Shown here one piece after another: positions 26,101 through 41,100 of a stretch of 64,000 nucleotides of DNA. The first letter of the stretch is position 1; each line of letters opens with the position of its first letter. Where the stretch lies: contig JAPYMA010001073.1 in assembly GCA_035041965.1 (NCBI GenBank), forward strand, positions 1-64,000, read 5' to 3'. This DNA comes from Anisakis pegreffii (Eukaryota > Nematoda > Chromadorea > Rhabditida > Anisakidae). Below the pieces are notes generated by a model. The model saw only the letters and a program-made list of their open reading frames with translations. It did no database searches and was not told where the DNA came from. Made by a program: the position numbers and the translations under genes.

Positions 26101-29100
26101 TTTCGTTTCGTTCATTAGCAAAAACATAATTTGTATAGCGATAATAATAACGATAATATGATAATTTAAAAATTCATTCGTTTTTGCATCAAATCAAATT
26201 CATTAGTAATTCTAATATAATCGTGAACAATAATTCACTTTCGCCATTCTTAGTAGAGCAACACCTATATAATCCTTATATATGCCTTCACATTTGGAGC
26301 ATTTTTTCCTCAGAGTATAAAAATTTTTTGAACCTCTTTCACTGGCCTCATTATGTTTTCGGAGTGAATTTCAACCTTTTCACTTTAAAATCAGTTGATT
26401 TCTAATAGGTATTTCATTAAAATGTTTAGATTTTCGGTTAATTCCGGAAGATATTCTTATGCTGATGTTCACTATCAGTTCTTTTAATTTAAGTGAATCA
26501 ATGACTTACTCACATAACTAAATCAGCTGGAGTCTACGCGTTTCTCAAATCATATATCACAGAAGAACGCACAAGCTCAGGCCTAAACAGAAGGAGTCGC
26601 AATATTTGCTGATCGTTTCTAACTGATCACTACGTTTAAGATTGGGCCATTGGAGCCTCGACCAATTCAAAACCTAATTCAATTGGTCACAGCTCTAAAC
26701 GGCCCAAGTTCTATTGGAAACCTAATTCAAAAGCAATTGTTGACGGTGCGGTGCTGCTGCATAAATGTAATTTAATGAATGCAATCGAAAATGTTAAGAA
26801 TGATGGGAATGTAACAAACAAATTTTTGAACACACATCAACAGGAAATTATTCAAAATATAACAACATAAAATGCTAATCTTCCACCACCCTCACTATTC
26901 AATTATATGTAGGCCCTTTAGAAAACACGCTAACTCACCTAATAAAATCAGCTTCAACCTACGAATATACTAAATCACATGTTAGGAATATTGTTAACAA
27001 ATGCCCTAAGAACAACATGAGATGATCCGATAGATTTGCGTTTTGCTGACAAAAACTTTTGAGGAACCGTACTGTGCCTTGAAAGCCTACTAGCGCACTT
27101 CCTTAATTGTGAACTATGAAGAATGTAAACTTGGCGAGTTTTCTGAAGTAAGAGACCACTGAAAACGAAGAACATATTGCAGAAGCGAAGACTGCTTCTT
27201 CGAGAAGACTCGTGATCGGAAGAGGAACCGTAATGCTTCTCAAATAAGAGATTACAACCTAAATTTCCTCGAATTTCCTAATTTCAAAACCACTTCTGAG
27301 TAAATTTCATTAATTTTGCCACTCTTATGTGCTCAGCTTTAGTAATATGATTTCACTGAATCGTTTGCCTCAACTAACTTAAAAATCAAAACACCAATTT
27401 GATAAGATCGCTCTGCTATGTGGTAAAATAAATAACGCTCATCGCTGCTTGACTATTGACAAAAATCAGAAACACGAAAGAAATTCACAAAACAAATTTT
27501 CGATATTTTCGCGATTCGATATTCGATCAGGCAAATTTTTTGACTGCTCCACTCCCACGAACTGAGCGCAGAATAATGGAAATACATCATTTCTGGGCGA
27601 ATTTTCACGAGCTCTCACCTAACGCAAACCACATCACATGATTGATTCCTCGAATCGTTGATTGATATAAATTATTCCTAATCGAAACGTCGCACACCGT
27701 CGATACACTAAACGCCAAAGTGCTTGCGGAATTTTGCTCAAACACAAGCAATCTCAACCAATTCGACAATGTATTCCGGGCGCGAGCCGAGAATTCATCA
27801 CATTCAATATGTTACGCGCAATGGTAAGACAAGTTCTGATAGAATAGATGAAGCGATGAGAAGATCAAGGATCAGACGATAGCATCGATAATATTAACAA
27901 CGAATGTAATTCAAATACCGATGGAAAGAACGATAATAACGGCAAAATGGCAATTACATTTCTACCAAAAAATTCTATCAACAATAGCATGTTTGATTTG
28001 AATCCTCAAATTTTGACAAATAATGTCAGATATACCCATCAGTCCTTACACAACGAAACTCGAAAACTACTGCTGTTCGAAATCAAATTCCGAAACGTGA
28101 AAGCACTTACTTCAACAGGGTTGGTTGATTTAGTGTCGATGAGGAATTAGAAGAATTCTTTCGACTTCTCGTCTCCTGTTGACTCTCCAGTGAACAACCA
28201 CTTCCAATCGAGGTTTGTGTCGATGACTGAGTTTTACTTTTCGATAACTGAAATTTTCAGTTCATTCTTATTTGCAAGTGAACATTTTTCAGGCCAAATT
28301 CAGGGAACCTCCATCCGTAAATGAACCACTCCACCCATACAACCAGCAGCACTGGTAACTTCTACTCTACCCGATGTTATCAACGATTTGATACCTTTTT
28401 CCGTCGAGCAAACGGAACTGATAGATCGGAAATCTCTGCCACTCCAGAGTGCATTCAATACTCATTTTTACTCAACCTTATGACACCTGTCGAATCTCAT
28501 TAATCACTTCCATAATCCCCCTTTTGTTGATCAAAAATCACTATTATGAGTATTCATGTAAATTGGCTGCACACGATCAAATCTCCTAACAGCTACTACA
28601 TAATATATAACACAACGACCTAAACAGTAATTACTTTTGGATAAAAAGTAACATTTTAATGACTCATTAATAAAAGTAATGAAAAGTTATAACTGAATAG
28701 TTTCACAACTTCTAACAGGTTCTCCGACTCGCGCAATTAGTTTAGTGTAATTCTGAGTGAACTGATACGATCGCAAGAGTATCGTAAAGTAATAAAAACT
28801 GATACATAAGTAATACTGTGTTAAAAGTAATACAATGTTATAAAGTAATAAATGTTACAAAGTTTTACAATGCTTCCTATGATTTCGAGCATAACTACAA
28901 GTCAACTTCATACATTCGCAATTTTCATGTTCATTGAACAAACACAAAATCGTTCTCTGATCTAACATAACGAAATCAACGAATTAAAGTCGTTCAAATA
29001 CAACGACATCATAAAACAATAGCACTACTGCAACTACTAACATAATTCAGAAAGGAACACAACCAATAACTAAGCGTTTTAAAACTATCGAATGCGTTTT

Positions 29101-32100
29101 AGAATTTCGTATTCAATTGAAATCACGTCTACAAGTCAAGTAGCCGAAGAGATCTGACAGTGGAAAGAGAATATTTTCTTGATTTGGAATTGATTTATTC
29201 GCTCGGTTACGTTGTTGTCCATTCATAATCAGCACTTAAGAGTCTTTTAACTGAATTAAGATCAAGTATGAGGTAGCATTATAAAATGGTTATCATTATC
29301 AGATGGCACATCTGCTGCTGATAGTGTTGAAATTGCTGGATTGTTGTTTATACATAGCATTTAGTATAATGCAATTATACGTATGACTAATTTCACAAAA
29401 TTCCATCGTTTAACTGTTTTACATTCATTCGAATCGCATCAATCGCTCTGCACGTCATCAACAAATCGCTTAGATAAATACAAAACAACATTCCTCTAAT
29501 CATAATTAAGTATTCATGCATCTCATCTACATACCTTTCGAACATAACACTCCCATGTTAACAACACAGACCACAACACATCAAATACGTAATAATTACA
29601 AGACACTCCTTCATGACTCATTATCATTGTTACTGTTTTAATTGTTGCTGTTATTGTTAATTCAATTCCAATAGCAAAGTCTATCAAAACATAAGTTCAC
29701 TTCTTTTCGTTCTTCTTACACTGTGCTACCAATGTCAAAAGTATAGATTCATTCACAAATGGTACCTGATTGTAGCTAAACCTCTGAAGAATTTCAATTT
29801 CCATCAACTAGATCCAATCCAAATATAAAAGAACAAATTGTAGTGCACATAACAATACCTCTCACAAATAAAAAATTTTCCTGGCCATTCACTTGAATCT
29901 ACTCATCAATTCCAATCAGAATACATCTAATGCAACAAAACAAAATTTTGCGAAGAAATTCTGTCAATAAGAAAAACGTGAAATGATAGAAAACTTGAGA
30001 AATTGGCACAGAAGAAGTTTCATAAGTTCACTTGAAACTGACGAGCAACACAACAATAAGAATATTATGAACGCTGATAGCAATCAGTTGTGTGGCAGGC
30101 ATCTATTCGAAATGCTCTGATAGATGCTCTGATTGATTAGAAATAAAAATTTAAATCGATCGCTGCTATAAGAGGAGTGTTATGCATCATTATGCATGAA
30201 TTCATCACACTCATTCGAACACATTCATTCAAACAATCTCAGAAATTCTATTTGAACAGAAGAAATCTTATCAAAATCTTAGATATAATTTGGGACAGTT
30301 CCTAGCTCGATCAAACAAACTGATAGACGCAAGTCTAGATAAAGATATAGACTCTCTTTGAAACCAAACAAATACCCTGATGAATCAAGCAAATGTTCAA
30401 ACGTTCAAAAAACGGATGGATTCGACTGCCTTAAAAAGGAGATGAAAACACGAAGCTCACGATCAGCATTCAATCAAAAAATTCTCAAACGAAAACGTCT
30501 CAAGATGGAAAACACTTCAGAAGGACATCATTTAAATGATTTCAAAGAAAAAAAGCAAACAAAAACACTTCTTTACGAAGAAAATTCATACGGAAAATCT
30601 CATCAAAACGAGATCTAAAACCAAAAAAAATCTTCACAAAAAACCAATAGTGAGTTGTCTATCGAACTCGAGTGAGCACACAGCACACTGCAGAATGAAT
30701 TTCGAGTGGATTTTAGAGCAGAACGTCATCAGAGAAGACTGACGAACTCAACAAGCAATAAATTATTTGAATACGATAGAAGAGGTGCTCAAATATTGCA
30801 TGACAATAACAATAACAATCATACCGATAACAGTAATAACAATACCACAAATCATCATGATCATAAAATACCAACACTGATAATAACTTATAGGTCAAAA
30901 CAAATAAATCACCAGTCAAAAATGATATTATGCGATAGAATGACTATTGTAATATGAAACGATAACGAAACTAACAAAAGTTAAACTAACAATGACGGAA
31001 TAATACTAAAATGATACCAATACCAAAACGAACGCTATAAAATTTGCATCGATTAAGATAAAAATAATCCCAAGAACCACTCAAACTAATCATAATATTA
31101 TGATAACGCTAATAAAGCAATGATATCACTCGCGCAATACGAATGCTAACCATAAATTAATTAGTGATCAAACAAAAACAACTGATCAACGATTAATAAT
31201 CTGCAGATCATTAATGCAAAAACAATAACAATACTGATAATAACGTGTTCTCCTCCTAAGACTTTAATTAATCACAAGACCGTTCGAGTCTAATCGAGTT
31301 CCAAACGCGCCCATGCAGCTAGTTCATGATCTCATCACATCACACAATACGCTTCGATTGACTTTAATCAGCTAATTACCGTTGATAATTAGAGTACTTT
31401 GAAAACATTACTGAATACTTATCAATACTCTAATCACTCATCACTGATCTAATCAAACATCACACGATATACTTCCAGTAGAATGATACTGACGATGATA
31501 TCAATGATAATAATGATACATATACTCCCCAAGTTCCGAGTTCCTCAATCAGGTTCAACCGTTGTAACAATATTATAGGTCGCAAATGACTCATTACCTA
31601 TGCACGTCATATGATTATGTTTAACTGCCTAATCGAATTAGACTCTTGAGATCAAAATTAGCACTATTCAAGGACCAGAAATCTATAAGACTGGAATCAA
31701 ATAACAACCAAGATTTGAGTACTTCGAAAAACATGTTCAAAAGTATTGAACAAATAGCAGCACATGATCGCAGTGAACTAAGCACGTTCATAATCATAAG
31801 GCCATAATGAAATCACGAGTATCATTTTATACTACTTAAAACTGAAAAACAAATGTCACTCATTTGGCGAACGCAATGAAATGAGCGAACTTTCCTCCGT
31901 ATACCGTACATTTTCAAATCGTACAGGTCATCAAGAGTGGATATCAGATCGGTTCAATGCTAAATTGGGCTGTAGGGCAAGGATCTTGGCTTGGCTAAAT
32001 TTGCAATTGCACACTTAAAATTAGCTCATGGTCGGTCACTAGAATGGCCATAAAAGATATGCATGAGAATAACGAAAGAAAAATGAATCTAGCCTTAATG

Positions 32101-35100
32101 AAACGGTTCAATTTCATTCTATTCCACTCAATCGTTCAGAGCTATTCATTCACGCATTTCAAATTTATTTTTAATGCAAAAATCCAAAAATATCCAACAG
32201 AATAATCATTTCGATTGAACGAAATTAATTAAATTTTCTACCGTTTCCACTCTCCTATTACGCTCATTCCAAAAACATTAATCAATCAAATTAAAAACAT
32301 CATCCGAAAACATCTCATAAAAATTTTTTACTACTCGAAACGCATCCAATTCCCATAGTTCATCCACAACGATTCACACAACTAACAGAAAATCAAAAAA
32401 TCCAAAATTCTGAAACGCAAAGCTCTCCCCTAAGTACGCAGTCCATTATTTAGAGCACAATACTTTAATAATAACATCATTTAATTCACAACTCGGTTGC
32501 ACACATAAAATCAAATGATCCAATTCTCTCAACTTGCTAAACATACTCTACGCTCATCGCGAGCCTTCAAAACATCCAAAATTCTCGCTAATCACACAGA
32601 CAACAATGAATCTTTCAAATCTCTATAATATCAGAAACGTCTCAATTGGATGCCACTCAACATGATATGAATGACTGAATGAAACCTGAATGAAAATAAC
32701 TCATTGTCAGCTGAATAAATTCCACAAAATCAAATGCTAAACACTCAAATTGTATTGTCACTTCTGATTGAGAATAAACACTTAAACGTATTGTGTTGAT
32801 TGCTCTTTAACTAAATTACACTTTATAAAATAAAATTTTCATTCACCGTTTATTCTCCTTACCAATTATTCAGCACTTACCTATTCATACATTCTGCTCG
32901 TATGTTCTCTTAAATGACGTGAAATTATAAGGTAAAATCACATTAACTAAAATAATCAAACCAAGGCAGATGAGATAGAATCGATCGACAACGAATCAAT
33001 GAAATTTATCGTCTGAAGGGGATGGGTATACGGCTGACCAGGTATGATGCACAAATTTAGAGTGTGAGTCTTAAAAATGAACAACTTGAAGAGAGTTGAA
33101 CGAACCAATGTGTGGCTCATTAATTTTCTAAAAATCAAACGTTCCAAGATGCTAGAGACGGCCGCAATTGCGTTGACAAATATTATACATTTAGTACAAA
33201 GGTAAACGTAATCGTACAAATCAACCTATAATAAAATATGTGAAATATTCAATCGCATATTCTTTCCCTGCTCAAACTCATTCTAACTTACTCAATTCTC
33301 CATTCACTATGCGTTCGTTCATCAATTCAGCGTTTTGTTCATTTCATTGCACAGAACAATCTCCATCCCATTGACGACTGAATCTTTCAATTTCAACCAC
33401 TACTACTTAGTCAGATTGCGACATTTAAATTTAAACCACATTCACAAACATACCATCAATCCAACAATACAGGTACAAACAGCTATGTTCCATACACACA
33501 ACAAACATACTTATCTACAATAATGGATCTTCTGTCTGTCCCTTCCCATTAACCAGTAAACGCCATACCAATTCACTCAAACAAAGTAACAAATGAATTG
33601 AAAGTGTAAAAGAATGAAAACGATTCAACTGAACATTAGAAGAGCACACCACCAACCCGTATGAAAACTTCCATTGTAATTATAAGTGTTCTCACAATCA
33701 GAGGTAGCGTTCGACCACTTCGTCATACGTTGTCAGAAAAACAATAAATCAAACGAATGGAAAAAAAGAAGAAAACTTTCTAAACTGACTGAAGGAACTT
33801 TCCCAAATTCTCAAAGATCACAGCATTTCAATAGCAATGATACTATTTCACTACCGAAATCGAATATGAACAAAATCTAACGAACAATGGAAAAAACGAA
33901 ATCTGAAAGGAATCATCAAAGATCTCGATAACCAATCTCAAAATCTAGGCTCTTAATAATCAGATAACGATGATGATACAACTGCGTGAAACATCAACTG
34001 ATGATTTCGGTTGCTGTTCGAATCAACACATGAAGATATCTGATAATGAGAATGACCAAATGCTTATTGTGAGTTCTTAATTCTACCAATAAAATCATCA
34101 GATATTTAAACGATGCAATACAAAAAATGAATAAATTTTGACCTGAATTCACCTCAAGAAACAAAGGATTTTGATCCAATTCATCTTATTTTTTCTGTCT
34201 CTTTCGGAAGCGATACACATGAAGATAAAATTAAACAACGAATATAATCAACTGTGTCATCTGCGATTATCAATTTCAGTCAATGGCGATGTATTTTCTC
34301 AATTTATTAGGTTCAATCAGCAGAGAATTTTTCCGATTCGAACCTTAGAAATGAAATACGAAATCGAATCTGAACAAATTTCAATGAAATGAATCCACTC
34401 CAATTGTTGGAATCAATTGGAATTTACTAAAAGAATAAAACAAATACCATACAATAGCATCTCCTCACAGTCATGGAAGTAAATCAACTATACTCATTGT
34501 CATTCCAGTCGAAATTTTGAAAACCACAGGAAATCTAAGGGGAATTACGAACACACCAAAAAAGCAACAAAACATCCATCGCTTCCAATTCACAAATTAT
34601 ACAAACTGAATTCTTGTATCATTCTATCAAAAGCTTAATGAGAGAAGAACACCACTAACCAGGAAGGAATCAATCCACTCAAATAGAAATCACTGAACTC
34701 ATCACTAACACGAAAAACCCACTGCATCCACACTAACTCGTAAGCAACAATTCACTGCACTTTTCTGTGAGTGTTTGGTGAGGAAATTATTACGTGAAAC
34801 ATTCATTTAATAATATATTCAGTGCAAATAAATCTATAAATTTGAAATTCAATTATGGGTTGAATGAATGAAATCGAAATTCACGGAGACACAATCGAAT
34901 AAAACAAACCACTCACAAAAACGAAACAGGCTTATAAAAGAACAACAACACATCAGTGATGACCTTCGAGTGACTTCAATCGAAGCGCTCGGTACACTTC
35001 AAAGATACACCATTTCAGCTTTGAGGACACTCATGAAATTTCTACGCAAACGTTTTCAATTCAACTCTCAAAAATCCGGTCCTAAAATCACGATTTCTTT

Positions 35101-38100
35101 CAAAACGTTTCCTTTGATCTCTCCTTGATCAGCCCTCATCCTAAACACTCTCCTCTCGATCCTATATCTCAAACCAATCTTTAAACTCAAGTTTACTTGT
35201 CATTAGATCGAAAAATTGAAAGTTTTCCCAGCATTCCTTCACCAGTCGCTCAACAACAATTATCACCAATCCATTCCCCATAAAACTGCAGCGAGAGGCA
35301 GCTTACAGTTAGGAATGACTGATAGAAATGGAGGAATATCCTAGATCATAATCACAGCTACAAAGCTACGTAATTATAACAATTTACGAACTCTTGCTAT
35401 GATATCCAGAATATATCATTATAAAATAATTGCCATATTGACCAAGTAAACTAAAATATGCGGTTTTATCTCTTCAATTCTAAGAGCATACGACATATGA
35501 GACAATTTCAACTCCCTTACTTTTGATTTCCTTTCTTTTCATTCAAACGAATAAAATGTGAATTCCTTTTGCAGTGTCTGCAAATTTTGAAATTTATTTC
35601 GTTGCGGTGCACCTACGCTCGCTCAATTTTCAAAATCATTTCATTTCTATTGCTTTTTCGGAAGCTTCACTCGATGCTTGAATACGTCGTTCTATTTACA
35701 TTCATCGCCGCACCGAATGCCAAAAAACAGACCATCCGTTTATACTACTAAAGCATTAAGATGAAGAATTAGGGTAGCATAAATAAATTCATGTCTCATT
35801 ATCTCGTATCACAGCAATCTCAGAATCTCATTACTGAGCTCAATAATTCAATACTGAAACATGTGCAATCAATTAGATGTGAAGACTGAAAAGCGAACAG
35901 GTCAACTGAATTCGTGATAATGAATTGGTGTTTCACTGAAAGAGTCAATCGGGGAGATAAATGCTTCATGACAGCTCGAACCGAAATCAATTAAGCATTG
36001 CTTACATCATAAATTCACCAAATTTGTTTCGTTTTAACAAGCTATAATCACTGATTCCTCAATACGAACAGTTCCTTTGAAATTGTAATTATCCGCTTTC
36101 AAATATACGGAGAAGGAACCGAATTATTAAAAAATTTTTCTTCCTAAAGGAGCGCAATAAGATTGAGATTGCATTGTTTGTTATACCGAAAAAAACGCAT
36201 AATCCATCATCTCCAATAAAGGCATCACCTACACAACCTTTTCTATCTTCCGTATGCCCTTCCCGACCAGGTGTAATACCTCTCTAAGAGATCATGTTAA
36301 CCTTTCAAATTGTTTTCACCTGCGCGCTGCACTCAACACCAAAAGATACACAAGCCAGAGACATAAAGGAGCAGATGTTTTACTAATTTTAACCGCACAA
36401 AATCTACGAGCCGGGTCGTTTCTGAACAAAACAAACAAAATAAGAAAAGAATTTTGCACAACAGCCAATTGTCAACAGACATTATTCAATATATCAAAGC
36501 ATCAACTAGAGAATCTGAAAAATAGCCTGGACACTCATCATTTATCATTATGAAGACTTCTCATCAAAACGGCCAGATGACTTATCATTATCAAGACTTA
36601 TCTTCAAAAAATACCTTAAGTCTCAGACAGTCAAATTGATAACAGATATCAGCTATTAATCATATGTCTAATCTTATGTCTCACATCTCAAATTTTGATA
36701 AAATCAAGTCAACAACAAAATAGATTGGATCCCCTTCAATATCATTTATCCTCAAATCTCAATCATTTAACTCCGATCAAACTGTGACAAAAACATCAGC
36801 TCTATAATTATCAACGCATTGTTCGGCTTTATTCAATCACTTGAAGATTTTCAAAAAACTAAACGCAAATGATATTATTGCTGTTTTCTGCGGTTGTCTG
36901 TTATTGTCATCACTTCAGCTGCCTCTAAGGAATAATTAATTCCTTTGAACCTGTTTATTGACTGTGTTATTCGAATACCTTTAATATTTGATGCCCAATG
37001 AAACAACAACAACTACTTGCATACAGCCAGCCATACGTGACACAACGACAACGCCATTAAACTTATGAACATTCATAAAATTTTACGACTTCTTTATGTA
37101 ATTTTTATAGCCCACAATCTCTACGTAAACAGTCAGCCCTATCGATGTGGCCTGCTATTCCATTGCCAGATCGCTTCGTTTACCAACAACAGCGATAGAA
37201 CAAGCGATAGAGCGAACTCACACCGATGATCAACGAGCAAAAAAGCAAGCAAGGAAACGATAGCGACTGACCAAAGAGCGATTCCATCGATATCAAAGAG
37301 CAACTTTTATCAACACTTTCAGTGATATCTCATATTTCCCTATTGAATAAATTCTGAATCTGTGCAATATCAAAATACAAATGAAAGCAGCTAATCAAAA
37401 TATAAACATTAACCAATGCAATATTTCTACTACTCAACTAAACCCTTTTCTTCATAGAATGACACAGAATCTCATTATCAAACGACTTCAGCAGTACCTA
37501 ATTCACTGCTGAATATAATCAAATAGGTCAAAAGATCAGAAGGACAGGAAATGCTAACTTGAACGAATAGCGAAAAATAGTTGCAGATTAAACAAAATGA
37601 AACTTTTGCATCTTTTTGAACATTTTATACGAATGGAAAGTGGCTTCCAAATTCGACTTATTTAAATGATTTCTTATTGTTAGTTGCAAATACAAAAATT
37701 TCTCATATATTAATACAAGTAAATTCGTAAATAAACGCCATAAAAATGCCTAGTCAGACCTATAATCTTGAGCAATTACACGGCTTTTCGTTTCCAGTTT
37801 TCCTCACTTAATCTCACACGAAATCTAACCAATTAAGTGGAAATTTTGTGCGAAAAAATTCGCAGATAAGTTCAATTTCAGTGAAAATTTCACGACTAAA
37901 AACGAGCAATTACCGATTTGTTCCAGGAAAAATGATTCCTTTCATTTCTTTTCTGCTCAGTTTTCGTTTCGATTCAGTCGCTAATCTCACATCCTCTTCG
38001 TCCTTGATACATTCACTTGTCCTAATGAATAAATCGGAAAATTGCTGACATTTCCAATGAATCAAGCTTATTTCGCGAAAAATAAGTCGGATATCTGTGA

Positions 38101-41100
38101 TTAAATTTTCCGTGTTTCATATGCTATCTCATCGGACATCCAAGACAATTTCATTTCGTATCAACGCTCACTTTTAATTCAATATACCGCGCACAATGCG
38201 GTAATACACATTGCTAATTAATCGCATTCTGTTTGCCAATTCTTCAAAACCGATTCAACTTGAATGATTACAGAATTTTCATCGCAAACTGAGACAAACT
38301 TACAAATGAGAAGACTGACTAATTTTTACACAATCCAACTGACTGAATATGAAATCAACCACGAATTGACTACAAACTAAATTAATTTCACTATGAATAA
38401 GGGAAGTTATCGTTACGAAAATCAACATCAAAAATTGATATTCAGTACGAGAATTCATTATAACGATCACGCTGTATTCATATGAGAAAAATGAAAACAA
38501 GCACAATGGTCATGCCACAGTCCACATTTGCTGATCTGATTTCGATATGCTTAAACGATTATCCTTAAAGCGCCAAATAACAATCACACAACCTATATTC
38601 ACGAGTCGGCTACTTTACTTATCAAAACGAGCTGATAGTTTCTAAATTTTAACCTCAAATCGCGCGAAAATTTTCTTAATTACAATTTTCTTTAGGATAA
38701 TTATAGGATGGAAATTATATGGAAAAGATTTTCGAGCAGAACAGTAATTGTTTCTGACATTACCACATAAATATAGTATCATATCATGACTAGGCAAAAA
38801 CATTTTGTTCACTGTGTACATGTCAAAAACTATTTCACCTTGTCGTATATCATCCACTCAAATACCTATTCTATAGATACTTCTCCAAAAAATACTTCTA
38901 ATAGCTGTAATTGATAATGACTAAAACATCAACGAAAAAAGACACAAGACGAATAATACGGAGCAGTTAACCGAAAATGCATTCAGAATGGATTCTGTAA
39001 AACATCATCCATGCAAGATTCTCTATCGAATACTTATAATTTATTACATTGCTTACTCCATAAAAAATACCAATACAAGTCATTACTTCTTTTTTTATAC
39101 TGCCATACTTACTATTTCCCTTTATTACTACATAACCAAATCTTAAGAATTCCAGTTTTTCAACAACTCCGATCAATTTACCCTATAAATCACATAATTA
39201 TGTACTACAAATGATCGTGAATGTACATTTGGGCAATAATCAGTAAGTGTTTACAGTGTAATATTTGAATGATGCTCTCTTGACTCAAGTCATAATTGTT
39301 CTTTTAGATGCAGCCAGTCCCAAATGCAGAATTATGGACTCACCTGACAGTGGAGTGCTGAACTTGTCTTCCTCAACTTTGGACAACATTTTTTACGCAT
39401 TAACGGCCAATCGAGTGCAAGTAAATTATGCGGTAGAGAGCGTCGGTGTAAATTTTTGAACGATGTTGATATGGATGATGATGATGACGATGACATTTTG
39501 GAGTGTTTTTTATTTGCAGATCTAATCATTCATTCAGTACTTCCTCAGCTGATTTCACTTCGTCTGCTTCGTTTGAATACAACCCAATCACAACAGTACC
39601 ACTACTATTATCCTAATAATGTTCACATTCTTTTCAAATGATATCCTAGAGATTTACCGACAAAAACAAAAAACAATACGTGATCACAATAGAACAATGA
39701 AAATTGTTCTCATCTCATTTTCTGTAAAATTTCACGAAGAAAATAGACCAACGTCGGAGAATCAAACAGTGGTCATCGAAATATGACAGTGAACAGGTGA
39801 AAAGATCGGAAGAAATATAGAAAATTTTGGTAAAGAGAGTGGAAAATGGAAAATCTCAGTCAAGAAATGAGCATATGCCGGCAGCAAAACAAACATTCAT
39901 CCAAACACTGCACAAAACAGTTGTCAATAGAAACCAGTACGACGAGCATCATGCCGATGGAACAATGAAATGAGTGCAAAAAACTTAAATGAATAAATAA
40001 TACGATAATGGTTTGTTCTCGAATGCTCATGATTAATTGAAAGTACTGGCTGGCATTGTTCCTTGAAATTTTTGCATTTCTGATGAGAATTTGCGTAGTT
40101 TTTTCACTTTATCCAATTTTGCATTTGCCACTGAATGATTTGGAACAGAAATGACATGATTTGGAGTCGTCGTAAGCTTTTCGTAATTCATTGTTTTCAA
40201 TCACTCTCGATTGTTTCGCTACTATTTCAAACAATTTTCTTCGAACTTGTACGAAATCTCACCCGATTCCTACCCTAATTTGATGGAAAACCGTAGCATG
40301 AATTGAGCATTCCCGACTCGTTCTATTCTCTAACGTGAGAATTCCTCGAATATTTCCCCACGCTAAAGGGCGATTAAATCAAAAATTCATTACAACCACC
40401 GTAATCAATTCTGGAAAAAATCATATTCACAACAAAACGTAAAAGAATCACACTGATGTGAGAATGCGAAATGAGATTTCGAGCAAAAAAACCTAGTGAA
40501 AGACCGATGTGTTAAATAATGATGATAACAATGATAAGAAAGCCGTTATGCGTGCAATATTTAAATTGATAGTTGAAGCGGTACTGATGGCTATGATAAG
40601 GCAATGATAACTTGGTAATACGGACACATGGATACGCGTATGAATATGCGTACAATATCAAAGTGCCTCACTCAAAAACTATGACATTATCCATTTTTCT
40701 TAAAAAATCTCACTCATATTCCCATCAAAAACATTTCATTTTACTAAGTAACGAAATGAATACTTGCAAGTAAGGGTGTAGCAGGATAGTAGACAGTCTC
40801 AGAGTAGCACATGATGAAAATAAGAACGATTCAAGAGAATATCAAGCATGTGGCGAACGAATATCACTTTCAACCACAATTACACCGCTACATCACCAAG
40901 ACTCCAGTCTCTCGACATGCTCAACCTTATTGAGTCGCCTCATCATCAGCTCTATTCACTAAGATTCATTCATTATTCAATCCACCACCAGCCACGCCCT
41001 GAATACTGATGGCTTTCGATGAAATTCTTGCCGAATGAGAATAAATCCTTGCAATACACACTCAAAACCTCTTATCGCAATCGGCTTGATGTGATCTATC

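Noticed and set aside
36254..36553. 99-codon plus-strand frame
   Set aside because: No similarity recognised. It overlaps a minus-strand patch with better splice sites, and neither is secure.
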